A DNA stretch of 64,000 nt from Thiomicrorhabdus chilensis DSM 12352 (GTDB lineage Bacteria > Pseudomonadota > Gammaproteobacteria > Thiomicrospirales > Thiomicrospiraceae). Positions 25,492 through 35,349 of the stretch are shown here, in pieces. How positions within the stretch are numbered: the first letter of the stretch is position 1; the number at the start of each line of letters is the position of its first letter. Made by a program: the position numbers and the translations under genes. The stretch is from positions 835,460 through 899,459 of the forward strand of contig NZ_KI519609.1 of NCBI RefSeq assembly GCF_000483485.1, in the 5' to 3' direction. Under the pieces are notes generated by a model. The model was not told the DNA's origin, ran no database searches, and saw nothing but the letters and a program-made list of their open reading frames with translations.

Positions 25492-25537
25492 GCCTTTGTT
25501 TAAACGATAGGATACGTCGCTTAAACAAGGGCTTTTT
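25492..25537 (+). terminator. terminator-like hairpin in the pncC-recA interval
   Basis: GCCTTTGTTTAA (25492-25503) pairs with TTAAACAAGGGC (25521-25532) with one G-T wobble. Further pairs extend inside the loop, and TTTTT follows directly. A smaller hairpin, CGGCG-AATAA-CGCCG, lies upstream (25444-25458). It either ends pncC transcripts or attenuates recA. The remaining parts of the 285-base interval show nothing else. Confidence 0.65.
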
Positions 25538-25617
25538 AATTACAAAGCCAACCGAAAAGCGGTATAGCCGTTTGCCGTCTGGATCAAGTTTAAGCCAATT
25601 AAAGGAACCGTACAGAG

Positions 25618-26655
25618 ATGGATGAAAATAAGCAAAAAGCACTGGCCGCTGCATTAGGTCAAATCGAAAAGCAGTTTGGTAAAGGTTCGATTATGCGCAT
25701 GGGCGACGAAGGTGTGGCGCGCGACATCGAAGCAATCTCTACCGGTTCTTTGGGCTTGGATATGGCGTTGGGCATAGGCGGTTTGCCTAAGGGGCGTGTT
25801 GTTGAAATCTATGGCCCTGAATCTTCCGGTAAAACCACTCTGACGTTACACGCCATTGCCGAAGCGCAAAAAATGGGCGGTACGGCGGCGTTTGTGGATG
25901 CCGAACACGCGTTGGACCCGATTTACGCTGAAAAGTTGGGTGTCGACATCGATAACCTGTTGGTCTCTCAACCGGATACCGGGGAGCAGGCGTTGGAAAT
26001 CACCGATGCCTTGGTGCGTTCCGGTGCGGTGGACATCGTGGTGGTGGATTCGGTTGCGGCCTTGACGCCAAAAGCCGAAATCGAAGGTGATATGGGCGAC
26101 TCACACATGGGTCTGCAAGCGCGTTTGATGTCGCAGGCGTTGCGTAAACTGACCGCCAATATCAAGCGCACCAATACATTGGTGATTTTCATCAACCAGA
26201 TTCGTATGAAGATTGGTGTCATGTTCGGTAGTCCGGAAACCACCACCGGTGGTAATGCATTGAAATTCTATGCATCGGTGCGTTTGGACATTCGCCGTAT
26301 CGGGGCCATCAAGAAAGGTGACGAAATCCTGGGTAACGAAACCCGTGTCAAAGTGGTGAAAAACAAAGTCTCTCCACCATTCAAGCAAGTGGAATTCGAT
26401 ATCCTCTATGGCCAAGGGATTTCGCGTGAAGGTGAGATCATCGACCTGGGCGTTAAAGAAAAATTGATTGAAAAGTCCGGCTCCTGGTACAGCTACAACG
26501 ACCAGAAAATTGGTCAAGGTAAAGATAATGTTCGTCAATATTTGGTTGAAAATGCCGATATCGCTGAAACGCTGATGGCTCAAATCAAAGAACGATTGAT
26601 GCCGGCCAAAAAAGTCAAAGATGCGGAAAAAGAAGCGGCGGCTGAAGCCGAGTAA
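25618..26655 (+). CDS. recA: recombinase RecA
   Basis: 345 residues. Walker A GPESSGKT (66-73), Walker [10 protein letters not shown], loop L1 near [19 protein letters not shown], loop L2 near [12 protein letters not shown] and the acidic C-terminus (KEAAAEAE) are all present. It forms filaments on single-stranded DNA, catalyses strand exchange and activates LexA cleavage. AAAGGAACC precedes the ATG. The long structured leader upstream and the apparent lack of a classical LexA box are unusual. recX follows 10 bases later. Confidence 0.99.
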   Translation: MDENKQKALAAALGQIEKQFGKGSIMRMGDEGVARDIEAISTGSLGLDMALGIGGLPKGRVVEIYGPESSGKTTLTLHAIAEAQKMGGTAAFVDAEHALDPIYAEKLGVDIDNLLVSQPDTGEQALEITDALVRSGAVDIVVVDSVAALTPKAEIEGDMGDSHMGLQARLMSQALRKLTANIKRTNTLVIFINQIRMKIGVMFGSPETTTGGNALKFYASVRLDIRRIGAIKKGDEILGNETRVKVVKNKVSPPFKQVEFDILYGQGISREGEIIDLGVKEKLIEKSGSWYSYNDQKIGQGKDNVRQYLVENADIAETLMAQIKERLMPAKKVKDAEKEAAAEAE

Positions 26656-26665
26656 GTGCTGAGCT

Positions 26666-27250
26666 TTGAAAAGCGCGGAAGAATTCCTACGGCAGTTTTC
26701 TGCCGACGATGTTGAGGTGAGTTCAACCACTGAGCGGGACTTGCAGCATGAGAATGCGGAACTGGCCGAACTGGCTCGAAAGATTGAAAACAGAGCTGTG
26801 GCTTTATTGGCGATTCGTGAGCATGGTGCCAGAGAATTAAAAGCCAAACTCTTGAGTAAGTTTCCTGAAACCACTGAATTGCTGGCCGAATGCCAGGAAC
26901 CGGCAGGCCTGGTTGGACGGGTAGTGGAGCAGGTGATTGAACATTGCCAGCAGCGTAATTGGCAGAGTGATGATCGCTATATCGAGCAGGCGGTGCGCAG
27001 TCTGATGGAGAAAGGGCAGGGGCCCTTGAAAATCCGTCAGAAATTACAGCAGGCCTGTGAGCGAAGTGACCTGATTGAAGTCCACTTGGAGATGGATCAG
27101 GCCGATTGGCTGGATAGGATTCAGACGGTGTTGTTGAAAAAATATGGTGAAACGGCTAGACCACAGAATCGTAACGAGCAGGCCAAACGCATGCGCTTTT
27201 TGCAAAGCCGGGGGTTTCCGCCCGAACTGATTTGGAAGGCGTTCCGCTAA
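26666..27250 (+). CDS. recX: regulatory protein RecX
   Basis: 194 residues from a TTG start. The family pattern of three-helix repeats is clear: NRAVALLAIREHGARELKAKL, ... WQSDDRYIEQAVRSLMEKGQGPLKIRQKL ..., ending FLQSRGFPPELIWKAF. RecX caps and inhibits RecA filaments. It sits directly after recA, the normal order. The start is uncertain: TTG at 26666 gives a longer N-terminus, and an in-frame GTG at 26717 begins closer to the conserved part. Two CAGGCCTG octamers only 146 bases apart (26904, 27050) lie in different codon frames. Confidence 0.9.
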   Translation: MKSAEEFLRQFSADDVEVSSTTERDLQHENAELAELARKIENRAVALLAIREHGARELKAKLLSKFPETTELLAECQEPAGLVGRVVEQVIEHCQQRNWQSDDRYIEQAVRSLMEKGQGPLKIRQKLQQACERSDLIEVHLEMDQADWLDRIQTVLLKKYGETARPQNRNEQAKRMRFLQSRGFPPELIWKAFR

Positions 27251-27324
27251 GCCGTTGGGCTTGATGATCACCCTGAGAAAGTTATTTAACAGAATTATTT
27301 ATTATTGAATTAAGGTTTAATCCT

Positions 27325-29916
27325 ATGACCAGTGCAGAACTTAGAAAGGCTTTTATAGACTTTTTTGTTAAGCAAAACCACACGGCCGTGCATTCGAGCC
27401 CCGTGGTACCGGCTAACGATCCGACGTTACTGTTTACCAACGCAGGCATGGTGCAGTTTAAAGAGACTTTTTTAGGTCAGGAAAAACGTGATTACAATCG
27501 TGCCACTACCGTGCAGCGATGCATTCGCGCTGGTGGAAAGCACAACGATTTGGAAAACGTTGGCTATACCGCTCGCCATCATACCTTCTTCGAAATGTTG
27601 GGTAACTTCAGTTTTGGTGATTATTTCAAGCGTGAAGCGATTCAATTTGCCTGGGATTTTCTGACCAAAGAACTGAAGCTGCCGGAAGAGAAGTTGTGGA
27701 TTACGGTGTTTGAAGAAGATCAGGAAGCCGAAGACATCTGGTTGAAAGAGATGGGGGTGAGTGCCGAACGTTTTTCCCGCTGCGGTGCTAAAGATAATTT
27801 CTGGTCAATGGGTGATACCGGGCCGTGCGGGCCTTGCAGTGAAATTTTCTATGACCACGGTTCAGACGTGGCCGGTGGTCCTCCGGGATCGCCGGATGAA
27901 GACGGTGACCGTTACATAGAAATCTGGAACCTGGTGTTCATGCAGTTCGACCGTGCTGCGGATGGAACTTTGACGCCGCTTCCAAAACCTTCGGTGGATA
28001 CCGGGATGGGCTTGGAACGTCTGGCGGCGGTCATGCAGGGTGTGCATAACAACTACAATATCGACCTGTTCCGCGCATTGGTCAAGAAAGCGAGTCAACT
28101 GACGGGTGAAAAGGACTTTGCAAACAATTCCTTGCGTGTGATTTCCGACCATATCCGTTCGTGTGCTTTCATGATTACCGACGGCGTTTTGCCTTCCAAC
28201 GAAGGGCGCGGTTATGTGTTGCGTCGTATTATCCGCCGCGCGATTCGTCATGGCTATAAGTTGGGTCAAAGCCAACCGTTTTTCCATCAATTGGTCGATA
28301 CGCTGGTTGAGCAGATGGGCGAGGCCTATCCGGAATTAAAAGCCGAAGCGGCCAATGTGGAACGTGCTTTGAAGCTGGAAGAGGAGCGTTTTGCGGAAAC
28401 CCTTGAAAACGGCATGAAGCAGTTGGAAGACTATGTAGCGCAAATGAAGGGAACGGTGATTGAAGGCGATATGGCCTTTAAACTCTATGACACTTTTGGT
28501 TTCCCTCTGGATCTGACCGCTGACGTGGCGCGTGAAAAAGGCCTGACGGTGGATGAAGAAGGCTTTGCCAAGGCGATGGAAGCGCAACGTGAACGCGCAC
28601 GTTCCGCCAGCAGCTTTTCAGGCAGCGCCCAGAGCCGCGTTGATTTTGAAGGTGAAACCCAGTTTGTCGGTTACGATCGTGATGAGGCGGATGCGACCAT
28701 TCTGGCTATTTTTGTGGACGGTCAATCTGTCGCATCGGCCGCCGAAGGCACGGATGCCATCGTGATTCTCGGCAGCACGCCTTTTTATGCGGAATCCGGT
28801 GGGCAAGTCGGTGACAGCGGAAGTTTGACCGAAGGTATGAACAGTTTCCACGTCAACGATACCCATAAGCAAGGCAAGTTGTTCCTGCATCATGGAACAG
28901 TCACGGCGGGCAGCATTCACGTTGATCAGGATATCCATGCCAAGATCAACATCTCCGACCGCCGTGCCTGCGAGAAGAATCATTCGGCCACGCATCTGTT
29001 GCACGCGGCTTTGCGCACGGTTCTAGGTACTCATGTCCAGCAGAAAGGTTCTCTGGTGAAGCCGGATCGTCTGCGCTTTGATTTCTCACACTTTGAACCG
29101 ATTTCAGCGACGCAACTGCGTGAAATCGAAAAAATGGTGAACCATAACATCATGTTGAACGAGCCGGTTGGCATGAATGAGATGGATATCGAATCGGCCA
29201 AAGCCAAAGGCGCGATGGCGCTGTTTGGTGAAAAATACGGCGATGTGGTGCGTGTGGTCGATATGGGCGATTTCTCAGTCGAGCTGTGCGGTGGAACTCA
29301 CGTGAATTCGGTGGGTGATATCGGACCTTTCCGTATTGTCTCGGAGAGCGGTATCGCTTCCGGTGTGCGTCGTATCGAAGCGGCCACGGGTGAACAGGCC
29401 TGGTCAATGATCTATGATGAAGACGCGCGTTTGGAGCAGATTGCGGATTCGGTTAAATCTGATAAAAATCTGGTGGCGGAAAAAGTATCGCAGATGGTGG
29501 CCGATTATAAAGCGCTTGAAAAAGAGCTGAAACAGCTGCAAGGCAAGTTGGCCGCCTCCCAGGGGGACGATTTGGCGAGCCAGGCGCTTGAGATTTCCGG
29601 TGTCAAGGTGTTGGCGGCCAAGATGGAAGGAGCCGACACCAATACCTTGCGTGAAACCTTGGATAAGTTAAAAGATAAGTTGGAACCCGCTGTGGTGATT
29701 TTGGCTGCGGTTGATGGTGAAAAAGTGACCTTGGTAGCTGGCGTGAGCAAATCCGTGACCAACCGTTTTAAAGCGGGCGAGCTGGTCAATCATGTAGCCC
29801 AACAGGTTGGTGGTAAAGGTGGGGGTCGTCCTGATATGGCGCAAGCCGGCGGAAAAGACCCAAGTAAATTGGCAGAAGCATTGGCCTCGGTGAAAGCCTG
29901 GGTCGAGTCAAAATAA
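27325..29916 (+). CDS. alaS: alanine-tRNA ligase
   Basis: 863 residues. The class II catalytic core starts [14 protein letters not shown] and includes motif 1-3 elements, such as [16 protein letters not shown]. The editing domain has the zinc ligands in [13 protein letters not shown] and in CGGTH. The C-terminal oligomerisation domain (C-Ala) ends with [18 protein letters not shown]. It charges tRNA-Ala and clears Ser- and Gly-mischarged tRNA. Its place after recA-recX and before lysC-csrA matches Pseudomonas. One CAGGCCTG octamer (29395) is read as Gln-Ala-Trp. Confidence 0.98.
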   Translation: MTSAELRKAFIDFFVKQNHTAVHSSPVVPANDPTLLFTNAGMVQFKETFLGQEKRDYNRATTVQRCIRAGGKHNDLENVGYTARHHTFFEMLGNFSFGDYFKREAIQFAWDFLTKELKLPEEKLWITVFEEDQEAEDIWLKEMGVSAERFSRCGAKDNFWSMGDTGPCGPCSEIFYDHGSDVAGGPPGSPDEDGDRYIEIWNLVFMQFDRAADGTLTPLPKPSVDTGMGLERLAAVMQGVHNNYNIDLFRALVKKASQLTGEKDFANNSLRVISDHIRSCAFMITDGVLPSNEGRGYVLRRIIRRAIRHGYKLGQSQPFFHQLVDTLVEQMGEAYPELKAEAANVERALKLEEERFAETLENGMKQLEDYVAQMKGTVIEGDMAFKLYDTFGFPLDLTADVAREKGLTVDEEGFAKAMEAQRERARSASSFSGSAQSRVDFEGETQFVGYDRDEADATILAIFVDGQSVASAAEGTDAIVILGSTPFYAESGGQVGDSGSLTEGMNSFHVNDTHKQGKLFLHHGTVTAGSIHVDQDIHAKINISDRRACEKNHSATHLLHAALRTVLGTHVQQKGSLVKPDRLRFDFSHFEPISATQLREIEKMVNHNIMLNEPVGMNEMDIESAKAKGAMALFGEKYGDVVRVVDMGDFSVELCGGTHVNSVGDIGPFRIVSESGIASGVRRIEAATGEQAWSMIYDEDARLEQIADSVKSDKNLVAEKVSQMVADYKALEKELKQLQGKLAASQGDDLASQALEISGVKVLAAKMEGADTNTLRETLDKLKDKLEPAVVILAAVDGEKVTLVAGVSKSVTNRFKAGELVNHVAQQVGGKGGGRPDMAQAGGKDPSKLAEALASVKAWVESK

Positions 29917-29933
29917 GAAGAAAATAGAAAGCA

Positions 29934-31160
29934 ATGGCATTAATTGTTCAAAAATACGGGGGTACCTCGGTAGGCAATATCGAGCGTATCCAGAATGTGG
30001 CGAATAAAGTCGCCAAGTTCGTTGATGATGGCCATCAGGTAGTGGTCGCGGTTTCCGCTATGAGTGGAGAAACCAACCGTTTGACGGCGATGGCGCATGA
30101 AATTCAGGCGCGTCCGATCAAACGTGAAATGGATGTGTTGCTGACCACGGGTGAGCAGGTCACCATCGCCTTGCTGAGCATGGCGTTACAGGAAAAAGGC
30201 TATCCTGCGATTTCTTATACCGGATGGCAGGTGCCCATTAAAACCGATGCGGTACACAGCAAAGCCCGCATTGAGGAAATCGATTCAGAAAAGATTTTTG
30301 GGCAGTTGAACCAGGGCAAGGTCGTGGTGGTAGCCGGTTTTCAGGGAGTGACGCCGGATGGCGATATCACCACCTTGGGACGTGGTGGTTCTGATACCAC
30401 GGCGGTGGCTTTAGCCGCGGCCCTGAATGCCGATGAATGTCAGATTTATACCGATGTGGATGGGGTCTACACGACCGATCCAAGGGTCGTGCCTCAAGCC
30501 AAGCGTTTGGATCATATCACCTTTGAAGAGATGCTGGAAATGGCCAGTTTGGGAGCCAAGGTGTTGCAGATTCGTTCGGTTGAATTTGCCAGTAAATACA
30601 ATGTGCCGCTACGTGTTCTGTCATCCTTGCAGGATGGTGGTGGGACGCTTATTACTTCAGAAGAGAATTTTAAGGAAAACGAGATGGAAAAGCCGCTTAT
30701 CTCTGGTATCGCGTTCAGCCGCGATGAAGCGAAATTGATGATTTTAGGTGTGCCTGATAAGCCGGGTGTGGCCTACCAGATTTTGGGGCCTATTTCTGAT
30801 GCCAACATTGAAATTGATATGATTATTCAGAACCAGGGTATTGACGGCACCACCGACTTTACCTTTACGATAGCCAGAGGCGACCTGCCGGTGGCGTTGG
30901 ATCTTCTTAAAAGTACCGCCAATAAACTGGGTGCGCGCGAAGTCTTGTCTGACGATACGATCGTTAAAATCTCGATGGTCGGCGTAGGCATGAAGTCGCA
31001 CTCTGGCATTGCCAGTCAAATGTTCAAAACTTTGGCTGACAATGACATCAACATTCAAATGATCGGCACCACAGAAATTAAGATTTCCGTGGTAATTGAT
31101 GAACAGTATCTGGAACTGGCGGTGCAATCGTTGCACGAAGCGTTTGAGCTGGATAAGTAA
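29934..31160 (+). CDS. lysC: aspartate kinase
   Basis: 408 residues, the length of the monofunctional ACT-type enzyme. It opens with the kinase motif VQKYGGTSVG and has TTGEQVTIALLSMAL, GRGGSDTTAVALAAAL and TDVDGVYTTDPR. Two ACT domains follow (from about residue 265; VPDKPGVAYQILGPISDANIEID and MKSHSGIASQMFKTLADNDIN) for feedback control by lysine and threonine. An internal in-frame ATG near the ACT domains (at 30684, EMEKPLISG) could produce a separate small subunit, as known for some aspartate kinases. First step of Lys, Met and Thr synthesis. Confidence 0.97.
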   Translation: MALIVQKYGGTSVGNIERIQNVANKVAKFVDDGHQVVVAVSAMSGETNRLTAMAHEIQARPIKREMDVLLTTGEQVTIALLSMALQEKGYPAISYTGWQVPIKTDAVHSKARIEEIDSEKIFGQLNQGKVVVVAGFQGVTPDGDITTLGRGGSDTTAVALAAALNADECQIYTDVDGVYTTDPRVVPQAKRLDHITFEEMLEMASLGAKVLQIRSVEFASKYNVPLRVLSSLQDGGGTLITSEENFKENEMEKPLISGIAFSRDEAKLMILGVPDKPGVAYQILGPISDANIEIDMIIQNQGIDGTTDFTFTIARGDLPVALDLLKSTANKLGAREVLSDDTIVKISMVGVGMKSHSGIASQMFKTLADNDINIQMIGTTEIKISVVIDEQYLELAVQSLHEAFELDK

Positions 31161-31187
31161 TCAAGTCATTTCAAATGGATCAAATAA

Positions 31188-31211
31188 AGCCCGCTTAATG
31201 CGGGTTTTTTT
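31188..31211 (+). terminator. intrinsic terminator of alaS-lysC
   Basis: CCCGC-TTAAT-GCGGG followed by seven T bases. Confidence 0.85.
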
Positions 31212-31279
31212 ATGTCTGAGTGTCATCTTCTCGCGTTTATCGGAAGATCAGCCTCATAACTTTAATTACCATTATTTTA

Positions 31280-31298
31280 TTAATGTAATTTACATTAA
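31280..31298. promoter_or_regulatory. perfect 19-bp palindrome upstream of a lipoprotein gene
   Basis: TTAATGTAA and TTACATTAA flank a single T. It lies about 100 bases before the lipoprotein start, in the terminator-free half of the 239-base intergenic region, where an operator would be expected. Its ATGTAA/TTACAT core resembles the palindrome at 321-341 but with different spacing. Confidence 0.45.
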
Positions 31299-31399
31299 CA
31301 ATTTGTTTTATAAGCAATTTTGATTGTGATTGTTCTTGCCAAGCTGTTTAAATGAATGGACTGTTATGGGGTATTAAATGTTTTCACATGGAGGTGAGC

Positions 31400-34300
31400 A
31401 TGAAACGTCTGTATATAAAATCAAATGGTGATGCATGGTTCAAGTTTGTGTTTTCTGGCTTGATTCTGAGTGGTCTTCTGTCTTTTTCCGGTTGTAGTAG
31501 TAACAATAATGGTGGTGTGCAAGAAACCTGTAATATTCCTCAAGAAGCCTCATTGACGAGTCTAGAGCGAATTGGGGGTGCGATTTCCTCTGTTGAGTTG
31601 TTTAGCGAAGAAGGAACCGAATGGACGCTTTTCAATTTGGCTAATGAATTGAAAGCGACACAAGTCGGCACCACAAAAACCACCGAGTACAGCTTTGAAG
31701 TGGCAGGTTTCATTCATGACATTGATGTGGTGACTCAAGAAGATGGAAGTCGTTATGCCTTGCTGGCAATGGGGGATGAAGGGATTGCGGTTGTGAATGT
31801 GACCGATCCAAGCGCCATGACTTTAGTGACGTCCGTTAAGGTCAATTACGAGCAGACTGGAATTATTTGGACAGAAGGCGGCGGAGATGTCATTGGCGAT
31901 GATGAAGACCCCAATACCATCGCCAGTACTCGAGCCCCAATTAGTTCTTTGGCAGTTTATGATGATGGTGATGAGAACACGCCCGTTGAGCTGCTGATAG
32001 GAGATGAAAATTATGGCTTGCATAAAACTTCCCTGTCGAATCTGTTTAATGAAATTCAAGGTGAAGGACGCGAAGCCGATGGGACACTGACAATCGATTC
32101 TGAGATTTATACCTTGCAGTATGCCGGAGAGACTGCATGGGGTGGCCCTAAAAACCTGACACTCTATGGTGACGGAGCCAACCAAAAATTGTTTGTTGCT
32201 CAAGGTTTCTTGGGAATGGGGATTTATGATCCAGTTACGCTCGAGAAAATCGGTCAATACAACCTCTACACCGATGCTACTGAAGCCAATGGCGGTGAAG
32301 ACTGGTTTATTGATATGAATGTTGCAACGGAAGTTCAAGCGGGCAATATTGATGCTTGTACTGGAATGCCGAATTATAATCAGGCCAGTTTTGAGATCCA
32401 GGAAGTGTGGCACGGTGATGTGGATGCCCCTACGCCTTGGGCGGACTTTGATCGTTATGGCAAGTTCTATTATGACGCCCGTAAAATTGAAGTCGTCAAC
32501 TACCCGGATGCAGGTGGGCCGGGTATTGATCAAACCATTGCCTATATCGCTTATGGATTGGCGGGTATGGTCGCCGTGGATGTCACTGGATACGACACAG
32601 CAGGGGCGCGCAATGCCGCTTGTGACGCGAATCTGGATGACGCCAATCCGTTTCTTCAAGCCAGTTATTTGGGTTATGCGCCTGCCGTACCCGCTCACGG
32701 GCCTGACGATCAGACTGGAGAAGAAGCTAAAAGTTTATATCCGTACTTTGGCGCAGGGATGTTGAAAGAAGCGGGTGTGGTGGATGTGAAAGTGGATGCC
32801 GCTAATAACAATGCGTATTTCTCTGACCATTTTGCCGGCATCGTGGTGCTGGGAAATGCCGATGACCCTGCGCAATGGAAAGGCGATAACGCGCCCTATA
32901 ATAATGACGAGGTTGGGGGAACCTTAGGGGATCACTGGCCGGATTATGAGTTTGTCACTTCTTATGACATGACGCCAATCCCAGAAGGAGAAGAAGAGAT
33001 TCCCCAATACCTCGAAGAGTCACCGGTATTATTGGCGACGGGTGAGGTCAGTGGCCATGGAAATAACTTTGCCTTATCCAGCGTGTTTGATTCTGCTACG
33101 AGCGGTCAGGTGGATTTATTGGCGACTTCTGGCGGCGGCGGTTTAAGTTTCATTGATGTTCAAATCAGTGGTGCTCTAGCCAGCAACACTTTTACTGTGC
33201 CGGTGCATTATGCAACTACAACAGAAATTGGCGCGGCGGCAGACGGAAGCGCCACTCAGGAAATCAATATTGGGCACTCCGAAGGGGTAGCGGCTTACGG
33301 TAGCTTTGTTTTCTTGGCTGATGGCCCGCATGGCATGTCGGTTTGGCAAGTTGCGGATGAAGACTGTAACCCGATTGATGACGTTCACCTGGTGGCCAAT
33401 ACCCTTCAAAGCGAGTATCCGGTGACCATTGGGACCGAAACCATCAACCCGACTCCGCATGCGTATGACGTGGTGTTGGATGTGGCCAATCAGTCTGCCT
33501 TGGTCATGTCTCAAAGCAGGGGGTTGCGACGTGTGAGTACTGTGCAGGAAGGTGCAGTCGGCTCACCTGTATTGCTTTATCCCCAAGACACGGATATTTT
33601 TGAGCACAATACCGATTCTGGAAATGTCGTCGACTATTTACATATGCAGGATCATACTTATGGGGTTGCCCTAAAAGGTTCCTTGGCTTTTACCGCCGAT
33701 GGCAGTAATGGTCTGACCGTGTATGATTTGAGCAAAGACCCGACCGATCCAGCCAGTGGTTATGTAGTCAGTAATCTTGGTGGTGACACCAATTCGCAAC
33801 CCGATTTGGGGCGTGCCTCGAGCGTGGCGCTGTGGGAGGATGCTGATAACAGCAAAACCTACGCGTTTGTTGCCGCAGGCAGTAACGGTATCGGCGTGGT
33901 CGATGTGACCGATGTTGAAAATATGGCTTTAGTGAAGGTGTTCGAGCCCATCAAAATGGAAGATGATCATGTGGGTAAAGCCGACGGTAAAAGTGTTGTG
34001 GTCAAGGTGGTGGATAATCACGCCTTTTTCACCTATGACAGTTTTGGTGTGGTTTCCTACAGTATCGCAGACTTGATCGCCCCTTTGGTTGAAGGTACCG
34101 ATCCTACAAAAATATGGGCCCAAGGAGGAGAGGATCAGCGACCTGTGGCCAAAGCGCGATTTAAACTCCAAGATGAAACGATGTTTGGCAGTGCATCACT
34201 TTCTGAGTTAAGCGGCGGTTCATCCGGTATGGATGTAGTGCAAGTTGATGGCAAAAACCTGTTCTATATCGCCTATGGTGATGCTGGGGTCATCAAGGTT

Positions 34301-34432
34301 GACTGGACGGATCCATCCGCACCAGTTCTGTTAGAACATGCTAATACAGTGGGTTCGGCATTGGATGTGACTGTGATTAACGGACGTGCCTATGTTGCCG
34401 ACAGCGGTGGCGGCATGGCTTTGCTCAAGTAA
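31400..34432 (+). CDS. large secreted lipoprotein with LVIVD-type propeller repeats
   Basis: 1010 residues. The signal peptide ends SFSGC, followed by a Ser/Asn/Gly linker. The body has many repeats of the form GxxVVNVTDPS (AVVNVTDPSAMTLV, GLTVYDLSKDPTDPASG, IGVVDVTDVENMALV, IKVDWTDPSAPVLLEHA), as in LVIVD beta-propeller proteins. It is rich in Asp and Gly, which fits a secreted, calcium-binding protein. Earlier in-frame ATGs exist, but GGAGGTGA five bases before the ATG at 31400 and the Lys/Arg start of a signal peptide decide for it. It interrupts the usual lysC-csrA order. Ligand or partner unknown. Confidence 0.75.
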   Translation: MKRLYIKSNGDAWFKFVFSGLILSGLLSFSGCSSNNNGGVQETCNIPQEASLTSLERIGGAISSVELFSEEGTEWTLFNLANELKATQVGTTKTTEYSFEVAGFIHDIDVVTQEDGSRYALLAMGDEGIAVVNVTDPSAMTLVTSVKVNYEQTGIIWTEGGGDVIGDDEDPNTIASTRAPISSLAVYDDGDENTPVELLIGDENYGLHKTSLSNLFNEIQGEGREADGTLTIDSEIYTLQYAGETAWGGPKNLTLYGDGANQKLFVAQGFLGMGIYDPVTLEKIGQYNLYTDATEANGGEDWFIDMNVATEVQAGNIDACTGMPNYNQASFEIQEVWHGDVDAPTPWADFDRYGKFYYDARKIEVVNYPDAGGPGIDQTIAYIAYGLAGMVAVDVTGYDTAGARNAACDANLDDANPFLQASYLGYAPAVPAHGPDDQTGEEAKSLYPYFGAGMLKEAGVVDVKVDAANNNAYFSDHFAGIVVLGNADDPAQWKGDNAPYNNDEVGGTLGDHWPDYEFVTSYDMTPIPEGEEEIPQYLEESPVLLATGEVSGHGNNFALSSVFDSATSGQVDLLATSGGGGLSFIDVQISGALASNTFTVPVHYATTTEIGAAADGSATQEINIGHSEGVAAYGSFVFLADGPHGMSVWQVADEDCNPIDDVHLVANTLQSEYPVTIGTETINPTPHAYDVVLDVANQSALVMSQSRGLRRVSTVQEGAVGSPVLLYPQDTDIFEHNTDSGNVVDYLHMQDHTYGVALKGSLAFTADGSNGLTVYDLSKDPTDPASGYVVSNLGGDTNSQPDLGRASSVALWEDADNSKTYAFVAAGSNGIGVVDVTDVENMALVKVFEPIKMEDDHVGKADGKSVVVKVVDNHAFFTYDSFGVVSYSIADLIAPLVEGTDPTKIWAQGGEDQRPVAKARFKLQDETMFGSASLSELSGGSSGMDVVQVDGKNLFYIAYGDAGVIKVDWTDPSAPVLLEHANTVGSALDVTVINGRAYVADSGGGMALLK

Positions 34433-34572
34433 ACTCTGTGCCCCAGCCGTTCTGTGGTTGGGGCAACCAACACTTTATAAGTGTTTTCTTATATTTTGAA
34501 ATAAAAATTATGTATTATACGTAGTCTTCTGGTTGGCCTACACTATAGTTGTATTTCAAATGAGTATTTCTT

Positions 34573-34776
34573 ATGTTAGTTTTAACGAGAAGAGAAGGTG
34601 AGGCCATGCTTATAGGCGATAATATTCGTTTATCGGTCATTGCCGTTAAAGGCGGTCAGGTACGTATAGGAATCGAGGCACCAAAAGAAGTGGCGGTGCA
34701 TCGTGAAGAGTTGCTTTCTCAGGATTCGACAGGCCTGTCAGAACTTACCCGATTGAACGAAGACCTTAAGGTTTAG
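34573..34776 (+). CDS. csrA: carbon storage regulator CsrA
   Basis: 67 residues, beginning [20 protein letters not shown] and including [22 protein letters not shown], the complete RNA-binding dimer fold with the key Arg44 region. It binds GGA motifs in mRNA leaders to control translation. The last 15 residues vary, as usual. A TATAGT -10-like box lies about 35 bases upstream, and no strong Shine-Dalgarno is visible. A CAGGCCTG octamer (34730) encodes the variable tail (Thr-Gly-Leu). Two tRNA genes follow, as in E. coli. Confidence 0.97.
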   Translation: MLVLTRREGEAMLIGDNIRLSVIAVKGGQVRIGIEAPKEVAVHREELLSQDSTGLSELTRLNEDLKV

Positions 34777-34872
34777 TTGAAAGCTTGAAGCCTGAACAGG
34801 CTGCCATTCTGATTTTGGTTCAATACCGTTCTCCGTGCAGGATAAAAAAACGCACAAATAACGCACTTTAGG

Positions 34873-34901
34873 TTTACAACCCTGCATATAACTTGTATCA
34901 T
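34873..34901 (+). promoter_or_regulatory. promoter of tRNA-Ser
   Basis: TTTACA (34873-34878), a 17-base spacer, TATCAT (34896-34901). Confidence 0.65.
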
Positions 34902-34915
34902 ACGCGCCTGAAATA

Positions 34916-35008
34916 GGAGACGTGGCCGAGAGGCTGAAGGCGCTCCCCTGCTAAGGGAGTATGGGGTTTGTAGCTCCATCGAGGGTTCGAATCCCTCCGT
35001 CTCCGCCA
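34916..35008 (+). tRNA. tRNA-Ser (anticodon GCT)
   Basis: A 93-base class II tRNA with long variable arm. Acceptor GGAGACG pairs with CGTCTCC, the anticodon loop is CTGCTAA between CTCCC and GGGAG, the T loop is GTTCGAATC, and the CCA end is encoded. It reads AGC and AGT codons. Confidence 0.97.
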
Positions 35009-35043
35009 TTTCATAACCAGTAAAAATTAAAGTGAAAAGTTTC

Positions 35044-35072
35044 TTGACAGTTTTATTAAAACTACCTAGAAT
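35044..35072 (+). promoter_or_regulatory. promoter of tRNA-Arg
   Basis: TTGACA (35044-35049), a 17-base spacer and TAGAAT (35067-35072): a near-consensus sigma70 promoter. Confidence 0.8.
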
Positions 35073-35088
35073 ACGCCACACTTAATAA

Positions 35089-35165
35089 GCGCCCGTAGCT
35101 CAATTGGATAGAGTACTCGGCTACGAACCGAGCGGTTAGGGGTTCGACTCCCTTCGGGCGCGCCA
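35089..35165 (+). tRNA. tRNA-Arg (anticodon ACG)
   Basis: A 77-base tRNA. Acceptor GCGCCCG pairs with CGGGCGC, the anticodon loop is CTACGAA between CTCGG and CCGAG, and the CCA end is encoded. The wobble A is normally converted to inosine by TadA, so it reads CGT, CGC and CGA. The csrA - tRNA-Ser - tRNA-Arg order is that of E. coli. Confidence 0.97.
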
Positions 35166-35173
35166 TTATTCTT

Positions 35174-35210
35174 AAACCCCGTTTAGTCATTCGATTAAAC
35201 GGGGTTTTTT
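35174..35210 (+). terminator. intrinsic terminator after tRNA-Arg
   Basis: AAACCCCGTTTA pairs with TAAACGGGGTTT around a 10-base loop, followed by a T run. Confidence 0.88.
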
Positions 35211-35349
35211 ATTATCTGACGTTTTATTTTCCTTTTTTATTTTCCGAACTGAACCGTTTCCTTGAACTGGTGTTTTCAAGCCATGCTTGCTTTAATACAA
35301 TGATGCGAATGAATCTAGTTTTAAAGTTTGATTGAATAGGGCGGCGAAG

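Noticed and set aside
25333-25617. Riboswitch or LexA-controlled operator upstream of recA
   Set aside because: No known riboswitch pattern and no CTGT-N8-ACAG site could be found; only hairpins are supported.
26101-26874. 257-codon open frame antisense to recA and recX
   Set aside because: Spans two certain genes on the other strand and has no supporting signal.
31823-32698. 291-codon open frame antisense to the large lipoprotein gene
   Set aside because: Open because of the regular codon use of the sense gene; no start signal and a protein of odd composition rich in Ile and Arg.
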